Positions 27,151-37,029 of a stretch of DNA of 64,000 nt are shown one piece after another. The notes below the pieces were generated by a model. It had not been told where the DNA came from. It saw only the letters and a list, made by a program, of their open reading frames with translations, and did no database searches. Made by a program: the position numbers and the translations under genes. This DNA is from Deltaproteobacteria bacterium (lineage in GTDB: Bacteria; Myxococcota; Myxococcia; SLRQ01): contig SLRQ01000065.1 of assembly GCA_007130885.1 (NCBI GenBank), positions 1-64,000 on the forward strand, written 5' to 3'. The first letter of the stretch is position 1. Each line of letters starts with the position of its first letter.

Positions 27151-28727
27151 GGCTGCAAAGCCTCATCTGCTGTCTCGGCACAACAAAACACCAGTAATTC
27201 GTAGTTCGCGAACCATTCTTGCGGATCTATAGAGGTAGGCAGTAGCAACGGGAAAGGCCTCGTTTCAATAGATACCAAAACAGGGTCCGCCCAGTTGCTT
27301 GCAAAATACCTGCCTAGGGGCCCCGAATCACCAAAGCAAGCAAACTTGCTTCTTGCAGTGTGCTCCCAGCCTATCTCACAATCGGAGGCGTCACAAACCA
27401 CTTCGTGAAAATCGCAAAGCCGAGCATTGTGTTTATTGCAATATGTTTCGCTGATATCCCAGGGGTCTTCATCAACTTCGTCAATTTTCGCAAAAATAAT
27501 CGGAGACTCGGCCCTTGGAGTAAGCTCTGTAGGCCAGGTAGAAGAGAAAAAAAGCCAAGCGCAAATGGGGATTGCGAGAAGAAGTAGCCAAGCCGGACGA
27601 ACAGATTCGCTGCAGTCGTAGCTGGTGGGCCTTGGCTTTAGATCTACTAATATGTCGATGATGCCGAGACCCACTATCACCATCGCGACATATGGAAAGA
27701 AGAACCATAGAGCCGAGATGATAGCCATTAAGACGAGCCGAAGTGAGCCATCTCGGCGAAGCAAGCAATAGCGTAGCCCTCGAACTAGAGGGGCGGTGGA
27801 TGCGATAAATATCGCCAGAATTCCTACCTCTGCGACATAGGGCCACGGTGGTGAGATCTGCAAGGCGAGGCCGGAGGCAAGAAGATTCATGGACAGTATT
27901 GTCAGACGGGCGTTCACTGTTAGGCGAGAATCAAGGCAGGCAGTTGCCGAGGCCGTCAAAATGATGAGTAACAGAAGAGGCATTGCAGCCGGATCACGTG
28001 TGATCTGAGTGTACAGAAACAAAAAGCTAGCTGTAAATGTCGGGACGAGGAGACACCGCCACAGGTAGGTTGCACCAGGGGGAGTATCAACGGGAGGAGT
28101 TGTGAGCGGCCGACTCGCTTTTTTGACAAGAAAAGAGTGAAGCAAAAATGAAAGAGCCAAGGCAATGATAGAAAGGGTAGGCAGTAGCAGCAATGAAGCT
28201 GATTGCCCGATGCCCAGTAGCATTGCCGGCAAGGGAGTCGGTCCGATGTTTTCCGGCAGCTTCTCCAAAAACTCCAAGAATGGATACATGATGGCTGACA
28301 GGTAATTGATTGCCATCACTCCTGATGTGTCCAGTACTCCCTGTATCGGCCTCTCGGTGTACTCAATCCGGGACAAGTTGAGTCCCGGTATCACATGCCA
28401 CGTCAGCAAAGCCCAGAGCAGTAGAACGCCTGGAAATAAGTCGCCGGTTCGCAGCCTCCAATACAAGCCGGCGACGGTGAAAAGTATGATTGGCAAGGCA
28501 AGATGCCGACTCGTTATGTCTTGTGCGGAAAAACAATAATATAATCCGAGCACAAGACATGAAACGAGACATGCAGACGAGGCCCAGCCCGGGAGCATTT
28601 CATATAGCCGCACCAGATAGGGGCCAAGATAATAGGCCGCTAGGTAAAGCAGCAACAGAAGCTTGCAGGTAGCAAGACCTTCTATCGATACCACTATCGA
28701 CGGTCCGGCATGCAACAGCGGATACAT
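27147..28727 (-). CDS. Polytopic membrane protein (about 12 TM) with Cys-rich C-terminal domain
   Basis: Repeated hydrophobic segments through ~390 aa, then YCNKHNARLCDFHEVVCDASDCEIGWEHTARSKFACFG; ATGA overlap with 25054-27150 gene. Confidence 0.85.
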   Translation of the reverse strand: MYPLLHAGPSIVVSIEGLATCKLLLLLYLAAYYLGPYLVRLYEMLPGWASSACLVSCLVLGLYYCFSAQDITSRHLALPIILFTVAGLYWRLRTGDLFPGVLLLWALLTWHVIPGLNLSRIEYTERPIQGVLDTSGVMAINYLSAIMYPFLEFLEKLPENIGPTPLPAMLLGIGQSASLLLLPTLSIIALALSFLLHSFLVKKASRPLTTPPVDTPPGATYLWRCLLVPTFTASFLFLYTQITRDPAAMPLLLLIILTASATACLDSRLTVNARLTILSMNLLASGLALQISPPWPYVAEVGILAIFIASTAPLVRGLRYCLLRRDGSLRLVLMAIISALWFFFPYVAMVIVGLGIIDILVDLKPRPTSYDCSESVRPAWLLLLAIPICAWLFFSSTWPTELTPRAESPIIFAKIDEVDEDPWDISETYCNKHNARLCDFHEVVCDASDCEIGWEHTARSKFACFGDSGPLGRYFASNWADPVLVSIETRPFPLLLPTSIDPQEWFANYELLVFCCAETADEALQP

Positions 28728-28880
28728 GGACGTCTGGGCACGTTGCGAGAGGAGGACAGCCGTTCGGGGTTAGTAAGGGACACCAGGAGCGGTCGTGAAA
28801 ATGACTAGCACTTCTTGATGCCGGCTACAAGGGTGGATATAGTGCGCCGCTATCCTATGGACCATGTGGTCAACCCCTCC

Positions 28881-29987
28881 ATGACACATCAGCTTGCAAG
28901 ACCGTTGCTCGCAGCTGCGGTATGCCTTACGGCTTGCTCCAATGTCCCATCCGTTGACGGCGCTCCGCGGTTTCCTACCGAGCTTGCCGCATCCCTGGAG
29001 GAGGTGGTGGAGGATTACGCGGAGGAGGTGGAGGCTCCCGGCCTTCAGGTCACGGTGGTGCTGGAGGACGGCGCTGCCTGGACGCGGCCATGGGGCGTAT
29101 GGCGGAGGGACCCGGCCGCACAGGTACACGAAAATACCCGTTTTCGTATCGGCAGCCTTACTAAGAGCTTCACATCCGCGCTGGTGCTCCTTCTGGTCGA
29201 GGACGGATATCTTTCGTTCGAGACTTCGATAGCGGAGCTGGTTCCGGATCCGCCCCTGGATGAAGACATAACCATCAGGCAACTCTTGGATCACACCTCC
29301 GGTATTTTCAATTACACGGATGATGCTTCTTTCGTAGTACGGGGTAAGGAGCCCGCGGAACCCCTGGAAGTCGTGGAGTTCGCCCTCGAGCACGATCCCG
29401 TTTTTGCTCCAGGTGAAGGCTTCAGCTACTCCAACACGGGTTTCTATCTCGCGGCTCTGGCCGCGGAGGCGGTGACAGGTGAGCCTTTTTTCGAGCTACT
29501 GCGAAGCCGCCTACTCGATCCTTTGTCGCTGTCGTCCACCTCGTTGCAGCCGTGCGAAGACGCTCCTCGCCGGCTCTCGGAGGGACACATCGGGAGTGGC
29601 GAGGCGACGGACCTCGTGCACATGAGCTGGGCTTGGGCCGCCGGAGGGATGGTCTCCACTTCGGCGGAGATCTGCCGGTGGCTGGATCTCTTGCTGTCGG
29701 AAGATCTTTTGCCGGAGCCTATGCTTGAAGAGATGCTTACTATTCAGCCGATGTCCTCGCGAAGTCATGGTGAGGGTTCCGGCTACGGGTTGGGCATACG
29801 AGTTGAGAAGCGAGGCGACAGGGAGGTTACCGGTCATACAGGGTCGACCACAGGCTTTAGGGGGGAAGCTTTTCTCCACCGGCCCTCCGGCGGATGCGTA
29901 GCCGTGCTCACGAACGACTTTTTGGCTGTCCCCCGGAAATTGGCGGATCCGATATGGGAAGCTTTGTTTTCTATAGACGAAAGGTGA
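28881..29987 (+). CDS. Serine hydrolase, beta-lactamase/PBP-like family, predicted lipoprotein
   Basis: LTACSN lipobox; SLTKSF (SxxK), YSNTG (YxN), HTGSTTGFRG. Confidence 0.9.
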   Translation: MTHQLARPLLAAAVCLTACSNVPSVDGAPRFPTELAASLEEVVEDYAEEVEAPGLQVTVVLEDGAAWTRPWGVWRRDPAAQVHENTRFRIGSLTKSFTSALVLLLVEDGYLSFETSIAELVPDPPLDEDITIRQLLDHTSGIFNYTDDASFVVRGKEPAEPLEVVEFALEHDPVFAPGEGFSYSNTGFYLAALAAEAVTGEPFFELLRSRLLDPLSLSSTSLQPCEDAPRRLSEGHIGSGEATDLVHMSWAWAAGGMVSTSAEICRWLDLLLSEDLLPEPMLEEMLTIQPMSSRSHGEGSGYGLGIRVEKRGDREVTGHTGSTTGFRGEAFLHRPSGGCVAVLTNDFLAVPRKLADPIWEALFSIDER

Positions 29988-29994
29988 TGGAAGT

Positions 29995-31860
29995 ATGTGC
30001 GGGATAGTTGGGTATATTGGAACCGATGACGCGGCGCGGATTCTCGTTGATGGCTTGAGGAGACTCGAGTATCGCGGTTACGACTCCGCCGGGGTGGCGG
30101 TGCTAGGCGAGCAGGGCCTGCAAGTGGTTCGTTGCGAAGGGAAGCTGGTGGGGCTTGAAAAATCCCTTGCCGAGACACCCGTCTCAGGCTCCATGGGAAT
30201 AGGGCACACCCGCTGGGCCACCCATGGACGGCCAACGGAGCAGAACGCCCATCCTCACAGGTTCGAGGGAGTCGCCGTTGTCCATAACGGGATCATCGAA
30301 AATCACCTCCAGTTGAAGAGCAGTCTGCAGGCCGCTGGACACCGATTCGAGAGCGAGACGGACACCGAGATCTTTGCCCATCTGATAGCAGCGGAGCTGT
30401 CCGCGGAACCGGGTTCTCCTGGTGGAGATGGCGCCGACGGAACAGATGCACTTACAGAGGCGGTCCGGCGCGCTCTTGTTCACGTCAGAGGAACTTACGC
30501 CATCGCGGTTCTTCACGAAAAAGATCCCTCCGAGATTGTAGTGGCGAAGAACGCCTCGCCTTTGATTCTTGGAAGAGGTGAAGGCGCTTGGTTTGTAGCA
30601 TCCGACGTTCCGGCGCTGCTTCCATACACCAGAGACATCATCTTTTTGGAGGAGGAGGAGATCGCCACGGTTCGGGCCGATGGGGCGCGAATCGCCCGGA
30701 TATCCGGAGAGCCGGTTGAGAGAGCGCCTACGAGGATCGATTGGTCTCCGGTGATGGCCGAGAAGGATGGCCATAAGCATTTTATGCACAAGGAGATCCA
30801 CGAGCAGCCGCGCGCGATAGCCGATACCCTACGAGGTCGGGTGTCTGTCGAAACCGGGGACGTTCATCTCGAGGAGGTCGCCATCGGAGAGAAGGAGGCC
30901 GCCGAGATCTCGCGTGTGGTCATCGTGGCTTGCGGTACGAGCTGGCATGCGGCCCTCGTAGGCAAGCTGGCTATCGAGCGGCTTGCGCGCTTGCCCGTCG
31001 AGGTGGATCTGGCAAGCGAGTTCAGGTACCGGGAGCCGGTGATCGACGAGAATGTGCTGGTCATGGCCATCTCGCAATCCGGCGAGACCGCCGATACCTT
31101 GGCGGCCATGCGGGAAGCTCAACGTCTGGGAGCCAAGGTGCTTGGCATTGTAAACGTGGTCGGCTCCGCGATCGCTCGAGAGGCCGAGCATGTCTTGTAT
31201 ACTCATGCCGGCCCGGAGATAGGAGTGGCGTCAACTAAGTGTTTCACCACTCAGCTTGCGGCTCTTACGTTGTTGGCGATTCGTCTCGGGCGCCTTCGGG
31301 GCACTTTGAGCGATGCTGTAGCTCGTTCCCATCTGGAGTGTCTGTTGAAGGTGCCAGGATATATAGAGGAAATACTGGGCAACGAGCGCATGCTTCGTGA
31401 TACGGCGATTTCCGTATCGGCCGCGGCTGATTTCTTGTTTCTAGGCCGTGGGTTCAACTTTCCCATCGCGCTCGAGGGAGCGCTAAAGCTCAAGGAGATA
31501 AGCTATATTCACGCGGAGGGATACGCGGCAGGAGAGATGAAGCACGGGCCGATCGCTTTGATCGACGAGGGCCTGCCGGTGGTGATCGTAGCGACCAAAC
31601 ACTCTGCATACGAAAAAGTCGTTGCCAACATGGAAGAAGTGCGCGCCAGAGGAGGCAGGGTAATTGCTGTTGCGAGCCAGGGCGATGACCAGATTGGGCT
31701 GCTGGCCGACGACATAATCTGGCTGCCTGATGCCGGGGAGCTGGTCGATCCGATGCTCACGGTAGTTCCGCTTCAGCTGCTGGCTTATCACGTAGCTGAT
31801 TACAACGGCACCGACGTGGACCAGCCTCGCAATCTGGCCAAGAGCGTAACCGTGGAGTAG
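29995..31860 (+). CDS. glmS: Glutamine--fructose-6-phosphate aminotransferase (isomerizing)
   Basis: MCGIVGYIGTDDAARILVDGLRRLEYRGYDSAGVAV; two SIS domains; C-terminal DVDQPRNLAKSVTVE. Confidence 0.98.
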   Translation: MCGIVGYIGTDDAARILVDGLRRLEYRGYDSAGVAVLGEQGLQVVRCEGKLVGLEKSLAETPVSGSMGIGHTRWATHGRPTEQNAHPHRFEGVAVVHNGIIENHLQLKSSLQAAGHRFESETDTEIFAHLIAAELSAEPGSPGGDGADGTDALTEAVRRALVHVRGTYAIAVLHEKDPSEIVVAKNASPLILGRGEGAWFVASDVPALLPYTRDIIFLEEEEIATVRADGARIARISGEPVERAPTRIDWSPVMAEKDGHKHFMHKEIHEQPRAIADTLRGRVSVETGDVHLEEVAIGEKEAAEISRVVIVACGTSWHAALVGKLAIERLARLPVEVDLASEFRYREPVIDENVLVMAISQSGETADTLAAMREAQRLGAKVLGIVNVVGSAIAREAEHVLYTHAGPEIGVASTKCFTTQLAALTLLAIRLGRLRGTLSDAVARSHLECLLKVPGYIEEILGNERMLRDTAISVSAAADFLFLGRGFNFPIALEGALKLKEISYIHAEGYAAGEMKHGPIALIDEGLPVVIVATKHSAYEKVVANMEEVRARGGRVIAVASQGDDQIGLLADDIIWLPDAGELVDPMLTVVPLQLLAYHVADYNGTDVDQPRNLAKSVTVE

Positions 31861-31880
31861 TAGCTTTTAGTGCGGCGAGA

Positions 31881-33065
31881 CTACTCTTGGGCCAGACGCT
31901 CCATGAGCTGCAGTCCCCATGGTGTGGGTTCCAGAGGCATGTCCACGCCGCAGCCGCCGCTGGTGTGATCGACTAGGAGATTTGGAGGACAGCGGTGATG
32001 AAAGGTCCAGGCAAGGAACGGAATCTCCAGCGCTTCGGCGCGCTCCATTAGAAGTTCGGTGTCATCGAGGGACATATCAAGGGGGCCGAACTCACCAATC
32101 AGCACTGGTAGATACCGAGAAGGCGTTTCAAACAGGGCTTCGAAATCTTCGGCGGGGTTGTAGACGTGGGTTTCATAAACGATGTTTGTCCCGTCTCCCG
32201 CGGTGATAGGGTTTTCGACGTAATAGTCGAGCCATCTGGCCCAGGCCCGAGTGCCTTGCACCGCGATTATCCTATTCGGAACTCCAAGTCCGGCCTCCAC
32301 CGAGCGGATGCGTTCCACGGTGTCGTTCATGGCGAGCCATACCTCGGCATCCAGGGAGCCGTCGAAGTTATCCTGCGGTTCATTTACGAGCCCGAACATT
32401 ACGTGAGGACGATCTTGTAGTACGACGGTCAGAATCTCCCAGATCTCCGCGGTCGCCGGTGTCGGCCAGCCCATCGAGTTGAAGCTTGGGTCATGCCACA
32501 GTGACAGCAGTACGTGTACGTCCTCCTTGCTTCCGATGTGATCGATTATCTCGACGATATCGTCGAGATAGTCCGAGTCGGCTGTTATCGGCTCGCCGTG
32601 AACGAGGTTGCGACTTCCGTAGCTTTCCATGTTCAGGCGGAGAAAATCGGCTCCCCAAACATCCACGGCTTCGTCTATGCGGCGTTTCACCTCATCCACG
32701 CTGGGCGACTCATACGTGCACGCATTGCAGCCGCGGGTATCGTGGATGTTCATGCCTCGACCGGCCCATATCGTGCCGTCTTGCCGAACAATTCCATTTC
32801 CCTCGGTGCGTAGCCACTCAGTGGATGCATTGGGTGATATTGGTGGAGAAGCAGGAATCTCTATTGCCGGGCTGCCGGAGCCTCCCTCTTCTTCGATGAC
32901 GTCGTCACAGTTTGAACCAAGTAGCAAAGGCGCGGCCAGCAGAAGGAAAAACGTGGCAGCGTAGATGCTACCGGCAATGCGGCGGCCGGAGCCACGAATG
33001 GGTGAAGGAGGGAAGCGGAGTACTTGCGATGCGGCGGAAGGAAACCCGGGAGTTTTGGCGTTCAT
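31881..33065 (-). CDS. Glycoside hydrolase family 5-like (cellulase superfamily) exported protein
   Basis: FGLVNEPQ acid/base motif; VLIGEFGPLD nucleophile motif; N-terminal hydrophobic segment ending LLLGSNCDD. Confidence 0.85.
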   Translation of the reverse strand: MNAKTPGFPSAASQVLRFPPSPIRGSGRRIAGSIYAATFFLLLAAPLLLGSNCDDVIEEEGGSGSPAIEIPASPPISPNASTEWLRTEGNGIVRQDGTIWAGRGMNIHDTRGCNACTYESPSVDEVKRRIDEAVDVWGADFLRLNMESYGSRNLVHGEPITADSDYLDDIVEIIDHIGSKEDVHVLLSLWHDPSFNSMGWPTPATAEIWEILTVVLQDRPHVMFGLVNEPQDNFDGSLDAEVWLAMNDTVERIRSVEAGLGVPNRIIAVQGTRAWARWLDYYVENPITAGDGTNIVYETHVYNPAEDFEALFETPSRYLPVLIGEFGPLDMSLDDTELLMERAEALEIPFLAWTFHHRCPPNLLVDHTSGGCGVDMPLEPTPWGLQLMERLAQE

Positions 33066-33268
33066 TCAGCGGAGATTACTCGAGGTCGTTGGAGGGGCAA
33101 GATGGGCGGACTCCCGTGCGGCGAATTCTGTACACGTCACCACGCCGATCCATCCCGCCTGGCTTTGTTGCTCGTCGGGCGCGTACCACGGGGTATGCTG
33201 CTCTCCTCGCGCCTTGCCGTACGGGCGCTTCGGCGCGCTGCCGCGCACGGAACTAACCGCATGAAACC

Positions 33269-33595
33269 CTAGCCGGCCTCGATCACATCGTCGACCCAGC
33301 TCAAGGCAGCCGCCACGTTCGGGAACCCGATCGTGCTCGACAGCAGAAGGACCGCGTGTCGAATCTCCTCTGGCGTGGCCCCCGCCTCGAGCGCTTGTCT
33401 GGCGTGCGAATGGACCGCCCCCTCCGCCCAGGCGGCGGCTGCCGCGGCAAGCTGTATCAGGTGCGCGGTCTTGACCTCGATGGGACCAGCCTCTTGCGCC
33501 GCTTTGCCAAACGCCTGTAGCGCCTGGAAATAATTTGGATAGCGGTTTTGGATGCGAAGGTAGTGCTCGGGTAAATTTCCCACCTTGACCGTCAT
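33269..33595 (-). CDS. AhpD/carboxymuconolactone decarboxylase-like family protein lacking Cys
   Basis: WAEGAVHSHARQALEAGATPEEIRHAVLLLSSTIGFPNVAAAL. Confidence 0.85.
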   Translation of the reverse strand: MTVKVGNLPEHYLRIQNRYPNYFQALQAFGKAAQEAGPIEVKTAHLIQLAAAAAAWAEGAVHSHARQALEAGATPEEIRHAVLLLSSTIGFPNVAAALSWVDDVIEAG

Positions 33596-33904
33596 CATTC
33601 CTCCCGGAAAGCGATTGCCTGAAACATCGGAACCCGACTACACGCCCTTATGAACCGTCTTGATGCATCGCAATGCCATCCTCAACAACGCCGCAACGCG
33701 AAACTTGCGAAGCAAGCCTAGACTGCAGTCGGAAAAAAAACGCCCTTTCGGCACACCGGTATTTCCCTCTAGACGGCGCGTCTCCGTCCAACGTCTTAGC
33801 CACTTCCGCGGGGGAGGTCGTGTTTTGGGCGCGACGGGGTTTTCCACCTCCCGTCGATTGGGATGTCGCTAGGGTCGAGGCGAACGGGGTAGAGTGGAGG
33901 GAGT

Positions 33905-35368
33905 ATGAGATTTCGGCCGACATTGAGAGCGAGACTCTTGGCGGCGTACTTGATTCCAACCATGCTTGCGATGGGGCTGATGGCGTCGTTGGCGTACTTC
34001 ATAGCGTGGGGGGCGCTGGAGAGTTCGCTCGGGGAGAGGCTGGCCGATGTTGCTCAGGGGGTCGCGGTGAGCCTGCGCGCGGAAGATGCGGCTTTCTTGC
34101 GGCCGGGGGACGAGGAGAGCCGGACTTATCGCCGCGTGCGGGAGAGCCTGGAGGTTCACCGAGATGCTACGGGGGCACGCAGGGTGGTGCTGTTTGATAC
34201 GGAAGGAAAGGCAATTGCGGACTCGGACGGCGCTTACTCGATAGGGGCGAGAGTGGCTGATCTATCCCGGGATAGGCTGGAAGTGGAAAGATGTCTCACG
34301 GGAGAAGCAACGGCTTCAAAGGTCCTGTTCACCGGCACGGACGGCAATAGGTACAAGACGGGCTACGCGCCCTTGCTCTCCGGTGATGGCGAGGTCATAG
34401 CGGGAGTGGCAGTGGATGGAAGCGCGGCGTTCTTCTCCGTCTTGTCGGGGTTGGGGCGAAGCATGGTGATTCTGTCTCTTCTCGGGCTGGGAGCGGTCGC
34501 GGGCGTGAGCGTCATGTTTTCCCGCTACTTGAGCGAGCCCGTGCAGCGGCTGGCCGACTCGGCCCAGCGAATAGGAGAAGGCGATCTCGGTTCGCCGGTA
34601 GCACTTCCGGAACGAGATGACGAGATCGGCCGGCTTTCCCACTCACTCGAAGCGATGAGGGGGCAGCTAGAGGCAAGGCAGCGACAGCTACAGATGATGC
34701 TGGCCGGCATAGCCCACGAGGTTCGAAACCCGCTCGGAGGAATGGAGCTGTTCACGGGGCTTCTTGCCGAGGATCTTCGGGGTGAGCCCGAAAAGCTGGC
34801 CCATGTGAACAGGATCAAGCGGGAGCTTGGGTACCTCTCTCGGCTGGTAACCGAGTTCCTAGAGTATGCAAGGGAGCGTCCGCTCGAGCTCGAGAAGGTC
34901 TTCGTCGAGGCGCTGCTCACCGGGGTCGCTGACCTTGTCGCTCCCGAAGCACGCGACAAGCAGGTGACACTTCGGGTGGAAGACGACCCCTCGGAGGCGT
35001 CAGGCTCACTGGACCTACGCGCCGATGCGGGGCTGCTTCGGCGCGCGCTCATCAACCTTGCGCGTAACGCCGTGCAGGCGTCCCCGGAAGGCGGCCGCGT
35101 TACCCTGAAAGCCCAAGGCTCCAATGAGGGCGAGGTGGTGTTCTCCGTAATGGACGAGGGGCCCGGCATTTCGCCTGAGATGAGAGATAGAGTATTCGAG
35201 CCGTTTTTCACCACCAGGGAGAAAGGCTCCGGGCTCGGCCTGGCTTTGGCTCGTAAGGCCGCCGAGGTGCACGGCGGCCGAATATCCTTTGGTTCCAATG
35301 ATTCGAGCGACCAAGGAGGTGCTCTGGTGGAGCTTCGAGTGCCGATGAAAGCAAGCCCGACTACCTGA
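33905..35368 (+). CDS. Membrane sensor histidine kinase with HAMP
   Basis: Two TM segments, HAMP-like RYLSEPVQRLADSAQRIGEGDL, GIAHEVRNPLGGMELFTGLL, NLARNAVQASPEGG, GSGLGLALARK. Confidence 0.95.
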   Translation: MRFRPTLRARLLAAYLIPTMLAMGLMASLAYFIAWGALESSLGERLADVAQGVAVSLRAEDAAFLRPGDEESRTYRRVRESLEVHRDATGARRVVLFDTEGKAIADSDGAYSIGARVADLSRDRLEVERCLTGEATASKVLFTGTDGNRYKTGYAPLLSGDGEVIAGVAVDGSAAFFSVLSGLGRSMVILSLLGLGAVAGVSVMFSRYLSEPVQRLADSAQRIGEGDLGSPVALPERDDEIGRLSHSLEAMRGQLEARQRQLQMMLAGIAHEVRNPLGGMELFTGLLAEDLRGEPEKLAHVNRIKRELGYLSRLVTEFLEYARERPLELEKVFVEALLTGVADLVAPEARDKQVTLRVEDDPSEASGSLDLRADAGLLRRALINLARNAVQASPEGGRVTLKAQGSNEGEVVFSVMDEGPGISPEMRDRVFEPFFTTREKGSGLGLALARKAAEVHGGRISFGSNDSSDQGGALVELRVPMKASPTT

Positions 35369-35476
35369 GCCCGGCTCGGCCGCGGTTCGTCTCCCGCGGG
35401 GGCGGCCCGTCGCCGGGAAGTACCGGGATCACCGATTCTCGTCCTTCAGTGGCCATGTAGGTTATCATTGGCGGTC

Positions 35477-36883
35477 ATGGCGCATATCCTGGTAGTGGAT
35501 GACAACGAAACCATGCGAGAAGGCATGGCGATATCGCTAGCTAGAGCCGGCTACGAGGTGACGGCGGCGAGTAGCGGCGAGGAAGCGCTTGCCGCCTTCG
35601 AAAAAAAGCCCGCCGAACTAATAGTAACCGACCTCAAAATGGAGCCGATGAGCGGCATCGATCTTCTCGAGGCCGTAAGAAAGATCGATCCGGCCGCCGT
35701 GGTAATGGTGGTAACAGGCCATGGGTCGGTGCCCGTGGCCGTGGAGGCCATGAAGAGAGGGGCATTCGACTTCATCGAGAAGCCTTTCGAGCTCGAGGTC
35801 CTTCGAACCAAGGTCGAAAAGGGCCTCGAGGTGGGAGCAGTGCGCGCCAGAGCGGAACGCTTGGAGGCGGAGAATGCCTACTTGCGGGAGGCGACGGGCA
35901 GCGGTGGCGGGATTGACCAGATTATCGGCGAGAGTTCCGTTATGAAGAAGGTCGTGGCGGCGATCCGAAAAGTTGCGCCGACCGATGCCAGCATCTTCAT
36001 TCAGGGTGAGTCGGGTACAGGAAAGGAGCTGGTGGCGCGGGCAATCCACGATTTGTCCCCCAGGCGCGACGGGCAATTCGTAACCGTAAACTGTGGGGCA
36101 TTGGCGGAGTCCTTGCTCGAGAGCGAGCTGTTCGGACACGAGAGAGGCGCCTTCACCGGGGCCGTGAAGCGAAGAGCCGGTAGGTTCGAGCTGGCCGATG
36201 GCGGCACCTTATTCCTCGACGAGGTTGGAGATCTAAGCCCTGCTCTTCAGGTCAAGCTGCTAAGGGTGCTTCAAGAGCGCTCCTTCGAGCGGGTCGGTGG
36301 AGAGCGGACCATCTCCGTTGATGTGCGCCTCGTCAGCGCGACTCACCGGGATTTGCAGGCCGAGGTGGACGCCGGCAGGTTCAGGGAAGATCTTTTCTAC
36401 AGGCTGCACGTCGTTCCACTTCGCCTGCCCCCGCTACGTGATAGGGGGCAAGATGTCGTTCTCCTGGCCCGTTTCTTCGTCGAGTCCATAGGCAGCAGGA
36501 TGAACAAGCCCGTTGAGGGGCTCACCGAAGAGGCGGAGAAGGTTCTGGTCCGCCACAATTGGCCCGGCAATGTTCGCGAGCTGGAGAACGTCGTGGAGCA
36601 GGCCATGGTCTTCGTGGAGGGAGATAGTGTGGAAGCCTCCGATCTGCCGGCTCACTTGCGCGACGAAACGACGATCGATCCGCTGGCTATTCCGACCGGC
36701 AGCGTCTCTCTTCCCGAGGCGATGGAGTCCCTGGAGCGGCAGCTGATAATCCGAGCCTACGACAAGGCCGGCGGCGTGAAAACCGAGACCGCCCGTCTGT
36801 TGGGGATAAAGACCAGCGCTCTTTACTACAAGCTGGACAAGTACGGGATAGGCGATCGGGGCAGCCAAAGCGGCGCCGCTTGA
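35477..36883 (+). CDS. Sigma-54-dependent NtrC-type response regulator
   Basis: Receiver [46 protein letters not shown]; Fis-type HTH. Confidence 0.97.
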   Translation: MAHILVVDDNETMREGMAISLARAGYEVTAASSGEEALAAFEKKPAELIVTDLKMEPMSGIDLLEAVRKIDPAAVVMVVTGHGSVPVAVEAMKRGAFDFIEKPFELEVLRTKVEKGLEVGAVRARAERLEAENAYLREATGSGGGIDQIIGESSVMKKVVAAIRKVAPTDASIFIQGESGTGKELVARAIHDLSPRRDGQFVTVNCGALAESLLESELFGHERGAFTGAVKRRAGRFELADGGTLFLDEVGDLSPALQVKLLRVLQERSFERVGGERTISVDVRLVSATHRDLQAEVDAGRFREDLFYRLHVVPLRLPPLRDRGQDVVLLARFFVESIGSRMNKPVEGLTEEAEKVLVRHNWPGNVRELENVVEQAMVFVEGDSVEASDLPAHLRDETTIDPLAIPTGSVSLPEAMESLERQLIIRAYDKAGGVKTETARLLGIKTSALYYKLDKYGIGDRGSQSGAA

Positions 36884-37029
36884 CCAGCCCGCCTTGGATT
36901 CTCGGTGACGGCTTCAGTAATCTGACGTTTCAGCGGCTCTGCTAGAGCCCGAGACCGGCCAGTTAACAGGGGGTTATGGGCTCCTTGACGATGGCACCGA
37001 GGTTGCAAGCATAGACTTCGGCGACTCTC

